Shown here: positions 57,416 to 64,000 of the stretch, one piece after another | Layout of the letters: each line of letters starts with the position of its first letter | Numbering within the stretch: position 1 is the stretch's first letter | Assembly (NCBI GenBank): GCA_946534715.1 | Contig: CAMNCW010000036.1 | Location: forward strand, 1-64,000 | DNA length: 64,000 nt | Source of the DNA: an uncultured Bacteroidales bacterium | GTDB lineage: Bacteria > Bacteroidota > Bacteroidia > Bacteroidales > Paludibacteraceae | Direction: 5' to 3' | The notes under the pieces: generated by a model | The model's database searches: none | What the model was told of the DNA's origin: nothing | Seen by the model: only the letters and a program-made list of their open reading frames with translations | Made by a program: the position numbers and the translations under genes

Positions 57416-59755
57416 TTGACATTTTATCCTGAAAATATAGAACAGAAGATCGACTTCACGGTCATCCGTGAGGAGTTGCTGCGTCGTTGCGCCTCGCCTT
57501 TAGGACGCGAGTGCGTGGAGGCGATGCAGATGGAAACGGAGTACGAAACCGTGAGCCGCCTGTTGCAGACCACCGACCAGATGCGTCTGGCGCAAACGGA
57601 TCCTATGCTCACGTTCCCCCGGGGCGAGATTCACGACCTGCGCGAATCCATCTCGCGTATCCGTATCGAGGGCTTGTTCTTGGACGAAGCGGAGTTGGAC
57701 GCTTTGCGGAAGAGCCTCTCTTTCGCTGTGGAGTTAGAGACATTCTTTGGCTCTCTGGATGAGCATAAGTACCCCTTGTTGCGGGAAACAGGCAACTCCG
57801 GCAACTCAGGTGTGCTCGGACGCATCGTCAAAGAGATAGACCGAATCTTGGACCGTTACGGCCGTTTGGCGGATCATGCTTCGCCGGAACTGGCGCATAT
57901 ACGTCGCGAATTAGTGAATACCCAAGGCTCTGTCGGACGCACCTTAGCCGCCCTGTTGCGGCAAGCGAAAGCCGATGGATTCGTCGATGCCGATGCGGCT
58001 CCCACTTTGCGCGAAGGACGATTGGTCATACCTGTCTCACCCGGCTACAAACGCAAGATAGGCGGTATTGTGCATGACGAGTCCGCTACGGGAAAGACGG
58101 TCTATATAGAGCCGCAACAAGTGGTGGATGCCAATAACCGGATCCGTGAGTTGGAAGGAGCCGAACGCCGCGAGCGGGTACGTATATTGCAGGAGATCAC
58201 GCAATCCCTGCGTCCGCAGGCAGAGGCGATCATGGCGTCGCAGAGCATGTTGGCGCAAGTGGATTTCCTGAGCGCAAAAGTCTCCCTGGCGCAAACGCTC
58301 AAAGCCATCCGGCCGGAGCTGATCAACGAACCGATGCTCGAATGGTCCGATGCCCGTCACCCGGTGCTCTGTCTCCATTATGAGCCGCAGGGCAAGAAAG
58401 TAGTGCCGCTCTCAATTCGTCTGCACGCTGACGAAAACCATGTGCTCGTCATCAGCGGTCCGAACGCCGGCGGTAAGTCCGTTTGCCTCAAGACCGTTGC
58501 CCTGTTGCAATACATGACCCAATGCGGTCTGCTTGTGCCCGTGTCGGAGCAGAGCAGGGCAGGGCTCTTCAACCGTATCATGATCGATATAGGCGATGAG
58601 CAGTCTATTCAGGACGAGTTGTCCACCTATTCATCCCACTTGCGCAACATGCGTGCCTTCCTGCGTTGGGCGGACGAGCGCACCTTGATCCTCATTGACG
58701 AGATGGGAACAGGAACCGAGCCCCTTATAGGCGGCGCGTTAGCCGAAGCGATATTGAGCCAACTGGTACAACACCGCGTATTCGGTGTCATTACTACCCA
58801 CTATACGAACCTCAAACACTTCGCCGAAGAGACCAAAGGGGTCGTGAACGGCGCGATGTTATACGACCGGGGAGCGATGAAACCGCTCTTCCAACTGTCT
58901 ATCGGGCAAGCCGGCAGTTCATTCGCTATCGAGATCGCCCGTCAGACAGGACTGAGCGAAGAGATCATCCGTTACGCCACGGACTTGGTGGGTGAAGAGC
59001 ACATCGACTATGACAAACAACTGCAAGACATAGCCCGCGACAAGCGGTATTGGGAGAATAAGCGTCAGGCAATCCGCCAAAAGGAAAAGACCTTGGAAGA
59101 GCGCATCGCGCAATATGAGGAACAGATGAGCGGTATCAAAGCCAAGAAGAAAGAAGTCTTGGAAGAAGCGCGCCAACAGGCGGAAGAGCTTCTCCAACAG
59201 TCCAATGCAGCGATTGAACGTACCATCCGCGAAATCAAAGAAGCCAAGGCGGACAAAGAGAAGACCAAGGCCGCTCGCCAGCGTGTGGAGAACATGAAGG
59301 AAAAGGTCAAGAACCAAGCGCCTAAAGCAAAAAACTCCAAAACAACTGCGAATAGCCGGCAGCCTGTTGCAATTCCCAAAGTGATGCGCGATTTCTCGGA
59401 GTTACGCAAGTTGAGCAAGACCATGGCATCTACGCCGGAGACGAAGAGCAACACGTCCGTCCGCTCCACGGTGCGTCAACGGACACTCAGTTTTGAACGT
59501 ACCTTGGACCTCCGCGGAATGCGTATTGACGAGGCTACAGAGCGCCTGATCGCGTATATGGACGATGCACTGATGGTCGGAGCCGGCGAAGTGACGATCC
59601 TGCACGGCACAGGAACAGGCGCGCTCAAACAACTCACCCGAGATTACCTCAATGACCTCAACCGCCAACGCCGTAAACGCGGACAAATAGCCTTGGATTT
59701 CGGCGATGGAGATGTAAACCACGGCGGAGCTGGACTAACCGTAGTGAAATTATAA
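57416..59755 (+). CDS. mutS2: Endonuclease/ATPase MutS2 with Smr domain
   Basis: The 779-residue protein begins MTFYPENIEQKIDFTVIREE and carries the MutS-type ATPase (Walker A ISGPNAGGKSVCLKT, about 343-357; LILIDEMGTGTEPLIGGALA Walker B; VFGVITTHYTNLK) and a coiled region, then a C-terminal Smr nuclease domain (TLDLRGMRIDEATERL; VTILHGTGTGALKQ). MutS2 acts on branched DNA or collided ribosomes rather than mismatches. No in-frame ATG exists near the conserved N-terminus; the start is a TTG in GACAATTGAC, a heptad-like leader. A nonamer repeat GGCAACTC(C/A) encodes GNSGNSG. Confidence 0.94.
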   Translation: MTFYPENIEQKIDFTVIREELLRRCASPLGRECVEAMQMETEYETVSRLLQTTDQMRLAQTDPMLTFPRGEIHDLRESISRIRIEGLFLDEAELDALRKSLSFAVELETFFGSLDEHKYPLLRETGNSGNSGVLGRIVKEIDRILDRYGRLADHASPELAHIRRELVNTQGSVGRTLAALLRQAKADGFVDADAAPTLREGRLVIPVSPGYKRKIGGIVHDESATGKTVYIEPQQVVDANNRIRELEGAERRERVRILQEITQSLRPQAEAIMASQSMLAQVDFLSAKVSLAQTLKAIRPELINEPMLEWSDARHPVLCLHYEPQGKKVVPLSIRLHADENHVLVISGPNAGGKSVCLKTVALLQYMTQCGLLVPVSEQSRAGLFNRIMIDIGDEQSIQDELSTYSSHLRNMRAFLRWADERTLILIDEMGTGTEPLIGGALAEAILSQLVQHRVFGVITTHYTNLKHFAEETKGVVNGAMLYDRGAMKPLFQLSIGQAGSSFAIEIARQTGLSEEIIRYATDLVGEEHIDYDKQLQDIARDKRYWENKRQAIRQKEKTLEERIAQYEEQMSGIKAKKKEVLEEARQQAEELLQQSNAAIERTIREIKEAKADKEKTKAARQRVENMKEKVKNQAPKAKNSKTTANSRQPVAIPKVMRDFSELRKLSKTMASTPETKSNTSVRSTVRQRTLSFERTLDLRGMRIDEATERLIAYMDDALMVGAGEVTILHGTGTGALKQLTRDYLNDLNRQRRKRGQIALDFGDGDVNHGGAGLTVVKL

Positions 59756-59756
59756 T

Positions 59757-59778
59757 GGATAATTGACAATTGATAATT
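59757..59778 (+). repeat. Heptad leader of the outer-membrane protein gene
   Basis: GGATAATT-GACAATT-GATAATT directly precedes the ATG at 59,779 and begins just after the mutS2 stop codon. Confidence 0.78.
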
Positions 59779-60552
59779 ATGAAAAGAATTCTTTACTTAA
59801 TGATGTGTGTGCTATGCGCTACCAGCGCGTTGGCAGTACGGCGACCGGGGTTTGGCGAACGGAACTACCAGCTCACCGCCATGGCGGAGTATAGTTTTAA
59901 CACCACCTATCGCCACCATGCCAATGTGGATGTACAGGCTCTCCTGCCTTTCAATCCTAATTTCGAGATGGAAGCGAAGATGCAGTTATCCACCGCGAAT
60001 GTGCATTCCGGCAATGTGATCATCCGCCCGAAGTTCGAACTGCCGGTTGGAGAGATGTTCTTGGAGACTGACATTTACTACCGCGCTATTTCCCGTAGCC
60101 GCATGAGCGACATCACCGCGGCATTGGGCATCGGTTACCGAATGGATTATGTCTCTGCTACATTTGGTGTTTTTGCGCGCGTATTGAGCGATTGGGACCG
60201 TTCGTGGTATTCGAATGAGTCATACGTGGTGGAGCCTTTCAACCTCCTTTACCGCGTGGAAGCATTCGTCCGTCCGCAGGATAACCCCTGGAACGTATCG
60301 TTCATGATCAGCAATATAGATGACTATCAGATGGAGCGAATGTATCAGCCTCTCTTCCACGTGGGCGGCTATTACGATTTTGACGAGCAGTGGAGACTTA
60401 ATTTCGGCGTACAATGCAAACCCACCGGCATGTTCCACCTCGATGCTACCTTCTATGGCATGACCCTGCGCGCAGGATTTACTTATCGCTTCCATCAGAA
60501 AGAAGAGAAAAACAACTCGAATACGGACACTCAAATACCGGCAGAACTATGA
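59779..60552 (+). CDS. Outer-membrane beta-barrel-like protein, unknown family
   Basis: The 257-residue protein has a signal peptide (MKRILYLMMCVLCATSALA) followed by amphipathic beta-strands rich in Y/F (YQLTAMAEYSFNTTYRHHAN, FMISNIDDYQMERMY) and ends with an aromatic strand (TLRAGFTYRFHQK) before a charged polar tail. It resembles small outer-membrane barrels but I do not recognise the family. It overlaps the phosphoesterase gene by 4 bp. The ATG at 59,779 follows a heptad leader; the earlier track start is the ATT/ATA-rich repeat. Confidence 0.75.
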   Translation: MKRILYLMMCVLCATSALAVRRPGFGERNYQLTAMAEYSFNTTYRHHANVDVQALLPFNPNFEMEAKMQLSTANVHSGNVIIRPKFELPVGEMFLETDIYYRAISRSRMSDITAALGIGYRMDYVSATFGVFARVLSDWDRSWYSNESYVVEPFNLLYRVEAFVRPQDNPWNVSFMISNIDDYQMERMYQPLFHVGGYYDFDEQWRLNFGVQCKPTGMFHLDATFYGMTLRAGFTYRFHQKEEKNNSNTDTQIPAEL

Positions 60553-61430
60553 AAAAATTGACTTATATCCTTCCTTTCCTCCTGCTACTCACGGCTTGTA
60601 GCAAAGATTCTACCCTCGACTTCGCGGGTATGTTCTCCTCGAACGGTCCGTCCGTCAAAACGCGGTTTGAACAGTCCATGACCTTTAACCGGAACAAAGG
60701 ACCGCTCCATATGAATATGGGTTCGGACAACTATACCGTCTATGTCTGCACAGACAGTCATATCACGCGTAAGACGCATAAGAATCTCGATTACTTCATC
60801 GCACAATACCAAGCCGCTCCTTCGCCTAAGTTCGCGATCCATTTAGGCGACTTGATAGATGCACAACTGAATATTCCCTGCGCGGACAGTATCATCCATT
60901 TCCCCGGTCAGACCATCAAAGACACCGTCTTTATGACCACCGGAAACCATGATATTTACTTCAAACAATGGGATATATTCAGGGATTACTTCAAGACCTC
61001 TGTCTATTGGTTCGATACCTATAACGGCGCGAAGAAATTGGATCTGTTTATCTGCCTCGACACGGCGGAAGGTACTTTGGGCGAAGACCAGCTTCGCTGG
61101 CTCAAAGAGTTGCTCTCCGTCAAATCAAAAGAGGGATACCGCCGTATTATCGTTTATACCCACACGCATTTCTGGAAGCTGGACGGCTCGCAGGGACATA
61201 CTTCCAATTTCGCCATGGAGGAGACGTACGAGTTAGCCGCGATATTGTCGCAGTATAACGTCAATTATGTATGGTCGGGACACCAGCATGCACGTCAGTC
61301 CGTGCTCTTCAAAGGCGTTAATTTCCTGGTGTTGGACGCTACCAAGGACAGCGAGAAGGGACAATCGTACATGACAGTAGATATGGGCGAAAATGCCATC
61401 TACCATTATTACGACTATCCTAAGTGGTAA
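60549..61430 (+). CDS. Metallophosphoesterase lipoprotein
   Basis: The 293-residue protein starts MKKLTYILPFLLLLTACSK (lipobox LTAC) and has the calcineurin-like phosphoesterase motifs in order: CTDSH, HLGDLID, TGNHDI, IVYTHTHFW and GHQHARQS, so all metal ligands appear present. It is a periplasmic or surface-anchored phosphatase or phosphodiesterase; the substrate is unknown. The ATG at 60,549 overlaps the stop of the preceding gene (ATGA), and the track extension to 60,414 is rejected. It converges with the LRR gene, 9 bp away. Confidence 0.9.
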   Translation: MKKLTYILPFLLLLTACSKDSTLDFAGMFSSNGPSVKTRFEQSMTFNRNKGPLHMNMGSDNYTVYVCTDSHITRKTHKNLDYFIAQYQAAPSPKFAIHLGDLIDAQLNIPCADSIIHFPGQTIKDTVFMTTGNHDIYFKQWDIFRDYFKTSVYWFDTYNGAKKLDLFICLDTAEGTLGEDQLRWLKELLSVKSKEGYRRIIVYTHTHFWKLDGSQGHTSNFAMEETYELAAILSQYNVNYVWSGHQHARQSVLFKGVNFLVLDATKDSEKGQSYMTVDMGENAIYHYYDYPKW

Positions 61431-61443
61431 ACAGTCCGTTTAC
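61427..61443. other. Small hairpin spanning two convergent stop codons
   Basis: GTAAAC-AGTCC-GTTTAC covers the stop codon of the phosphoesterase and that of the LRR gene. With a 6-bp stem and no T-run it is a weak terminator candidate at best. Confidence 0.4.
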
Positions 61444-63155
61444 TTGCAACCCTTGAAGGCATTCTTGCCGATTTGTACTGCGGGCGCCAGAACAGGCGTC
61501 CGTAAGTATTTACATTCCATGAATGCTTCAACACCGATCGTTTGCAGCGAGTCGTTCCATTGCACCTCGCGCAAACTGCGACAACCGAAGAAGGCGCCGT
61601 CCTCTATCTCTTTGAGACGGGTGTTGAGGATCACTTTCTGAAGATTGATACATTGGGAGAAAGCACCCTTTTGCAACACTTTGAGGGACTCCGGGAGTTT
61701 TATCTCCTCTAACATCTTACACTCCATAAATGCGCTTTCTTCAATCATATGTATATGATCCACCAGCGCGATCCCGCGTAGTTGCATGCAGTTGTAGAAC
61801 GCACGTTTGCCGATCCGGAAGGTGGATTTGGGAATATTGATTTCTTCGAGCGCTACACATCCGTCAAAAGCCCCGTCTCCGATGGCATACAATCCGTCCG
61901 GAAGAACGATTTTATAAAGCCGTGTGCATCCCTGGAATGCCTCTTTGGGGAGCTGGTTCACGTTTTCCGGTATCACTATCTTATGTAAGGTGGCGCATCC
62001 GGCAAATACTTGTTCGCCCAGAAAATCGAGCGTCTTAGGCAGTTCGACCGCCTCCAGATGGGAACAACCGGCAAAAACACCTGCATCTATCCGTCGGAGG
62101 TGCGCAGGAAGAGCGATATTCTTGATCCCGCGGCACATGAAGAAAGTAGCGCGTTCGAGCACTTCAATCTGATCGCTCAACACTTGTTCTTTGAGATTGA
62201 TGCAACCGTAGAAAGCACCGGCTCCAAGACGCTCCAAGGTATTGGGCAGTAGAGCATTCTTCAAGAGCGGACAATCATAGAACGCATAGTTGCCCACTTC
62301 GCGAACGGTGGAGGGGATGGTCACATCCGTCAAACTCTCACATCCGAAGAACGCCGCTGTGGGAATAGCGGTGATGCTTTCGGGGATCTCGACCGTTTTG
62401 AGTTTCTTTTGATTGCTAAAAGCGCGCTCGGCTATCAGACGGATAGGATTTTTGCTCTTGAAGATATATTTCTCCGGCAGATCCGCATTCGTCGCTACCA
62501 GACAATCGTCGATGATGAGTGCTCCTTTTTTCCATTTGTTCTCGGTTAGGTAGATGCCCGAATGGGTGAACGCATCCTCTCCGATCGAAGTGACACTACT
62601 CGGAATAACTACCTTCAGGAGGTTCTTACAGTTATAGAACGTCTCATGGTCGATACGCGAGATGCAAGACGGCAGTTCGATCCGTTCAATCGTTTTGTTC
62701 CCGGCAAAAGCACCTGCGGCAATGAGCCGGGTTCCTTCCGGCACTACAAAACGCGGTTTGATATTCTTGTCCGTCGCAATGAGAATACTGTCTATCCACA
62801 GGCATCCTTCCGTCCAGTTCTCTTTGTTTGACATGATACCTGTTCCCTCGAACGCCGACCGATAGACACGTTGCAGTGTGCGCGGTAAAACGACAGCCGT
62901 CAGGTTTTTGCAACCCTTGAACGCCTTGTCGCTGATAGAGGTAACGGTATAGGTATTTTGCCCCACAACAATCTGCTCGGGAATAAAGAGTTCGCCGGAC
63001 GCTTTGGGGTTCAGTGCTACTTCTGCGGTGAGATGATTGATATCGATGGTATAATACACATCCTGATATTGTGCATCTTCTGCGTTAGCGGTGAATACGG
63101 CGGCCAGTAACATCAAAATACAGGTCGCCTGCTTGAATAAAGAGTTTGCCTTCAT
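61440..63155 (-). CDS. BspA-type leucine-rich-repeat surface protein
   Basis: The 571-residue protein has a clear signal peptide (SLFKQATCILMLLAAVFTANA) and about eighteen LRR_5 (Treponema pallidum/BspA) repeats of the form AFxGCxxLxxVxLPxxLxxI (for example GAFYGCINLKEQVLSDQIEV). Such proteins mediate adhesion in oral and gut Bacteroidales. No C-terminal secretion tail is seen; it ends on a repeat (KNAFKGCK). The ATG at 63,155 begins inside the last 71 bp of the upstream gene, in another frame. The longer track start at 63,248 is rejected because it would bury the signal peptide. Confidence 0.9.
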   Translation of the reverse strand: MKANSLFKQATCILMLLAAVFTANAEDAQYQDVYYTIDINHLTAEVALNPKASGELFIPEQIVVGQNTYTVTSISDKAFKGCKNLTAVVLPRTLQRVYRSAFEGTGIMSNKENWTEGCLWIDSILIATDKNIKPRFVVPEGTRLIAAGAFAGNKTIERIELPSCISRIDHETFYNCKNLLKVVIPSSVTSIGEDAFTHSGIYLTENKWKKGALIIDDCLVATNADLPEKYIFKSKNPIRLIAERAFSNQKKLKTVEIPESITAIPTAAFFGCESLTDVTIPSTVREVGNYAFYDCPLLKNALLPNTLERLGAGAFYGCINLKEQVLSDQIEVLERATFFMCRGIKNIALPAHLRRIDAGVFAGCSHLEAVELPKTLDFLGEQVFAGCATLHKIVIPENVNQLPKEAFQGCTRLYKIVLPDGLYAIGDGAFDGCVALEEINIPKSTFRIGKRAFYNCMQLRGIALVDHIHMIEESAFMECKMLEEIKLPESLKVLQKGAFSQCINLQKVILNTRLKEIEDGAFFGCRSLREVQWNDSLQTIGVEAFMECKYLRTPVLAPAVQIGKNAFKGCK

Positions 63156-64000
63156 ATATAAATTTACGATTTGACGATTGACGATTGATAGTTTCATCCA
63201 TTCCCTGCGGATGGTTATTGACGATACCTGAAAGTAAGCAGATAGCATTCTCTATCAGCCGTTTGCCGTCGGTGGTGAGATAGGCGGTCGAATACTCGCT
63301 CACGCCGATCATGTACATCGCTTGGGGTAGAGTAGTGCCGTTACAGTCGGTTCCTTGCGGCAGATATACGATGGAACTATAGTCCGCTTGAGATACAGGT
63401 GAAGCCAAGAGATCAAAGCCTTCGGTATTCGTCCATGTGGAGATAGCCGTAACGGCCTTGGTGTTGCATTGTGCGAAGAGTTGTACCGTCCCCTCAGTGA
63501 TAGTTACGCCTTTGAAAAGCGGATGAAGAGGATCCGTTACCGAGACAGAGAGATCCTCTGTGTTGACGGCATTTCCCCAATTCCAAACGGTATTCTTGAG
63601 CAAGAACGGTTTGAGAAGTACCATCGGTTTGTCATAGCCTTTGAGTGCCGCAAAACCCGTAGCACCGCTATTCGGTTTGGGCCCCAGGACAATCACATCG
63701 TACGTACTATAATCCACTTCCGGGTCGGTCGCGTCCGCTTCAACTACCCATAAACTGTCATTCGCACGCAGGTATTTGAGCAGCGCTTTGTCTTCGCTTG
63801 CTCCCGGCAAGGTTACAAAAGCAACCGCCTTTGTACCTTTCGGCTGAACAGACGGAACGGTGTCGCCTCCTGCCGGCTCCGGGTCATGGCGTTCGCCCGG
63901 AGACTCATAGCAACCTAAATCCGGTGCTAAACCGTTATACCCCAAGTTGACATCTATTCCGGCATCAATAAGACGAGAGGTAGAGGCAAGCCGGAGGTAT
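63085..64000 (-). CDS. Pectate-lyase-like/parallel beta-helix protein, C-terminal part, with T9SS-like tail
   Basis: The reading frame runs off the right edge. Its visible start (RLIDAGIDVNLGYNGLAPDL then GCYES) matches the end of right-handed beta-helix polysaccharide lyases (DAG-x-APDLGA(F/Y)E motif). After a proline/glycine-rich linker comes a Rossmann-like domain (KAVAFVTLPGASEDKALLKY; YSTYDVIVLGPKPNSG), then the tail KFIYEGKLFIQAGDLYFDVT and GRRIHR, matching the tail of the 55,702-ending protein. It is likely a secreted carbohydrate-active protein. The last 71 bp also encode the start of the LRR protein. Confidence 0.75.
   Translation of the reverse strand, partial: YLRLASTSRLIDAGIDVNLGYNGLAPDLGCYESPGERHDPEPAGGDTVPSVQPKGTKAVAFVTLPGASEDKALLKYLRANDSLWVVEADATDPEVDYSTYDVIVLGPKPNSGATGFAALKGYDKPMVLLKPFLLKNTVWNWGNAVNTEDLSVSVTDPLHPLFKGVTITEGTVQLFAQCNTKAVTAISTWTNTEGFDLLASPVSQADYSSIVYLPQGTDCNGTTLPQAMYMIGVSEYSTAYLTTDGKRLIENAICLLSGIVNNHPQGMDETINRQSSNRKFIYEGKLFIQAGDLYFDVTGRRIHR
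63163..63192 (-). repeat. Heptad array at the lyase/LRR junction
   Basis: ACGATTT-GACGATT-GACGATT-GATAG units (on +) lie 8 bp upstream of the LRR ATG and also encode the linker INRQSSNRK before the secretion tail of the upstream gene. Confidence 0.8.

Noticed and set aside
60414-60548. Upstream extension of the phosphoesterase gene
   Set aside because: It overlaps the preceding gene extensively and would hide the lipoprotein signal starting at 60,549.
63156-63248. Upstream extension of the LRR gene
   Set aside because: It places 31 unrelated residues, partly repeat-encoded, before a clear signal peptide.
1-64000. Insertion sequences, prophage or complete transposons
   Set aside because: No transposase, integrase, phage structural gene or terminal inverted repeat pair was recognised.

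Overview
The window is chromosomal DNA of a member of the Bacteroidetes, most probably the order Bacteroidales. The evidence is ten promoters with a -7 box of the TAnnTTTG type, SusC/SusD transport genes, the type IX secretion / gliding proteins SprA and GldG, two proteins ending in the same Bacteroidales-type C-terminal tail, DUF4295 beside ribosomal proteins L28 and L33, and the near absence of Shine-Dalgarno sequences. I cannot name a genus.

Layout. 0-1 kb: rpmB-rpmG-DUF4295. 1-4.1 kb: lipid kinase, sugar kinase, RapZ C-terminal-like protein and sugar-1-phosphate nucleotidyltransferase. 4.3-4.5 kb: tRNA-Lys and tRNA-Arg. 4.6-13.4 kb (minus): ruvA, sprA and a NadR-like kinase. 14.1-24.3 kb (plus): thiL, an IspD-like gene, kdsC, kdsD, a YfhO-family membrane protein and four glycosyltransferases, which suggests lipopolysaccharide or polysaccharide assembly. 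24.3-37.3 kb (minus): kduI, a DUF4861 lipoprotein, a heptosyltransferase-like gene, parA-parB-DUF5683-mltD, a MerR regulator, then a dideoxysugar/GtrAB-type glycosylation cassette. 37.5-44.0 kb (minus): DHH phosphoesterase, parvulin, gldG, LysM protein and a small beta-barrel. 44.1-46.6 kb: an RNA methyltransferase and a membrane-bound periplasmic-sensor/AraC regulator. 47-55.7 kb: a sugar-uptake locus (SLC45-type permease, lipoprotein, SusC, SusD, tail-bearing secreted protein). 56.1-61.4 kb: glucosaminidase, DUF721, MutS2, an outer-membrane protein and a phosphoesterase. 61.4-64 kb (minus): a BspA-type leucine-rich-repeat protein and the C-terminal part of a pectate-lyase-like protein.

The most unusual content is a layered set of short repeats. 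(1) Heptanucleotide tandem arrays lie directly in front of many start codons, sometimes supplying a TTG start, and also lie inside genes in frame. (2) G-rich hairpin elements of about 31-34 bp sit in frame inside genes or form protein C-termini. All the copies found point the same way on the + strand whatever the gene direction. (3) Arrays with an 11-base period lie upstream of four conserved promoters. (4) The promoters share a long extended consensus. None of the repeats was seen in roughly 18.8-33.7 kb, which is also AT-richer in places and looks acquired.

Two further points stand out. A compact cassette (GtrB, SDR, NDP-hexose 2,3-dehydratase, Gfo/Idh, GtrA, multi-spanning protein) looks like an envelope-glycan modification system using a 2-deoxy sugar. 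A 71-bp overlap encodes the C-terminal secretion tail of one protein and the signal peptide of the next in different frames. All identifications are by eye; no database search was run.
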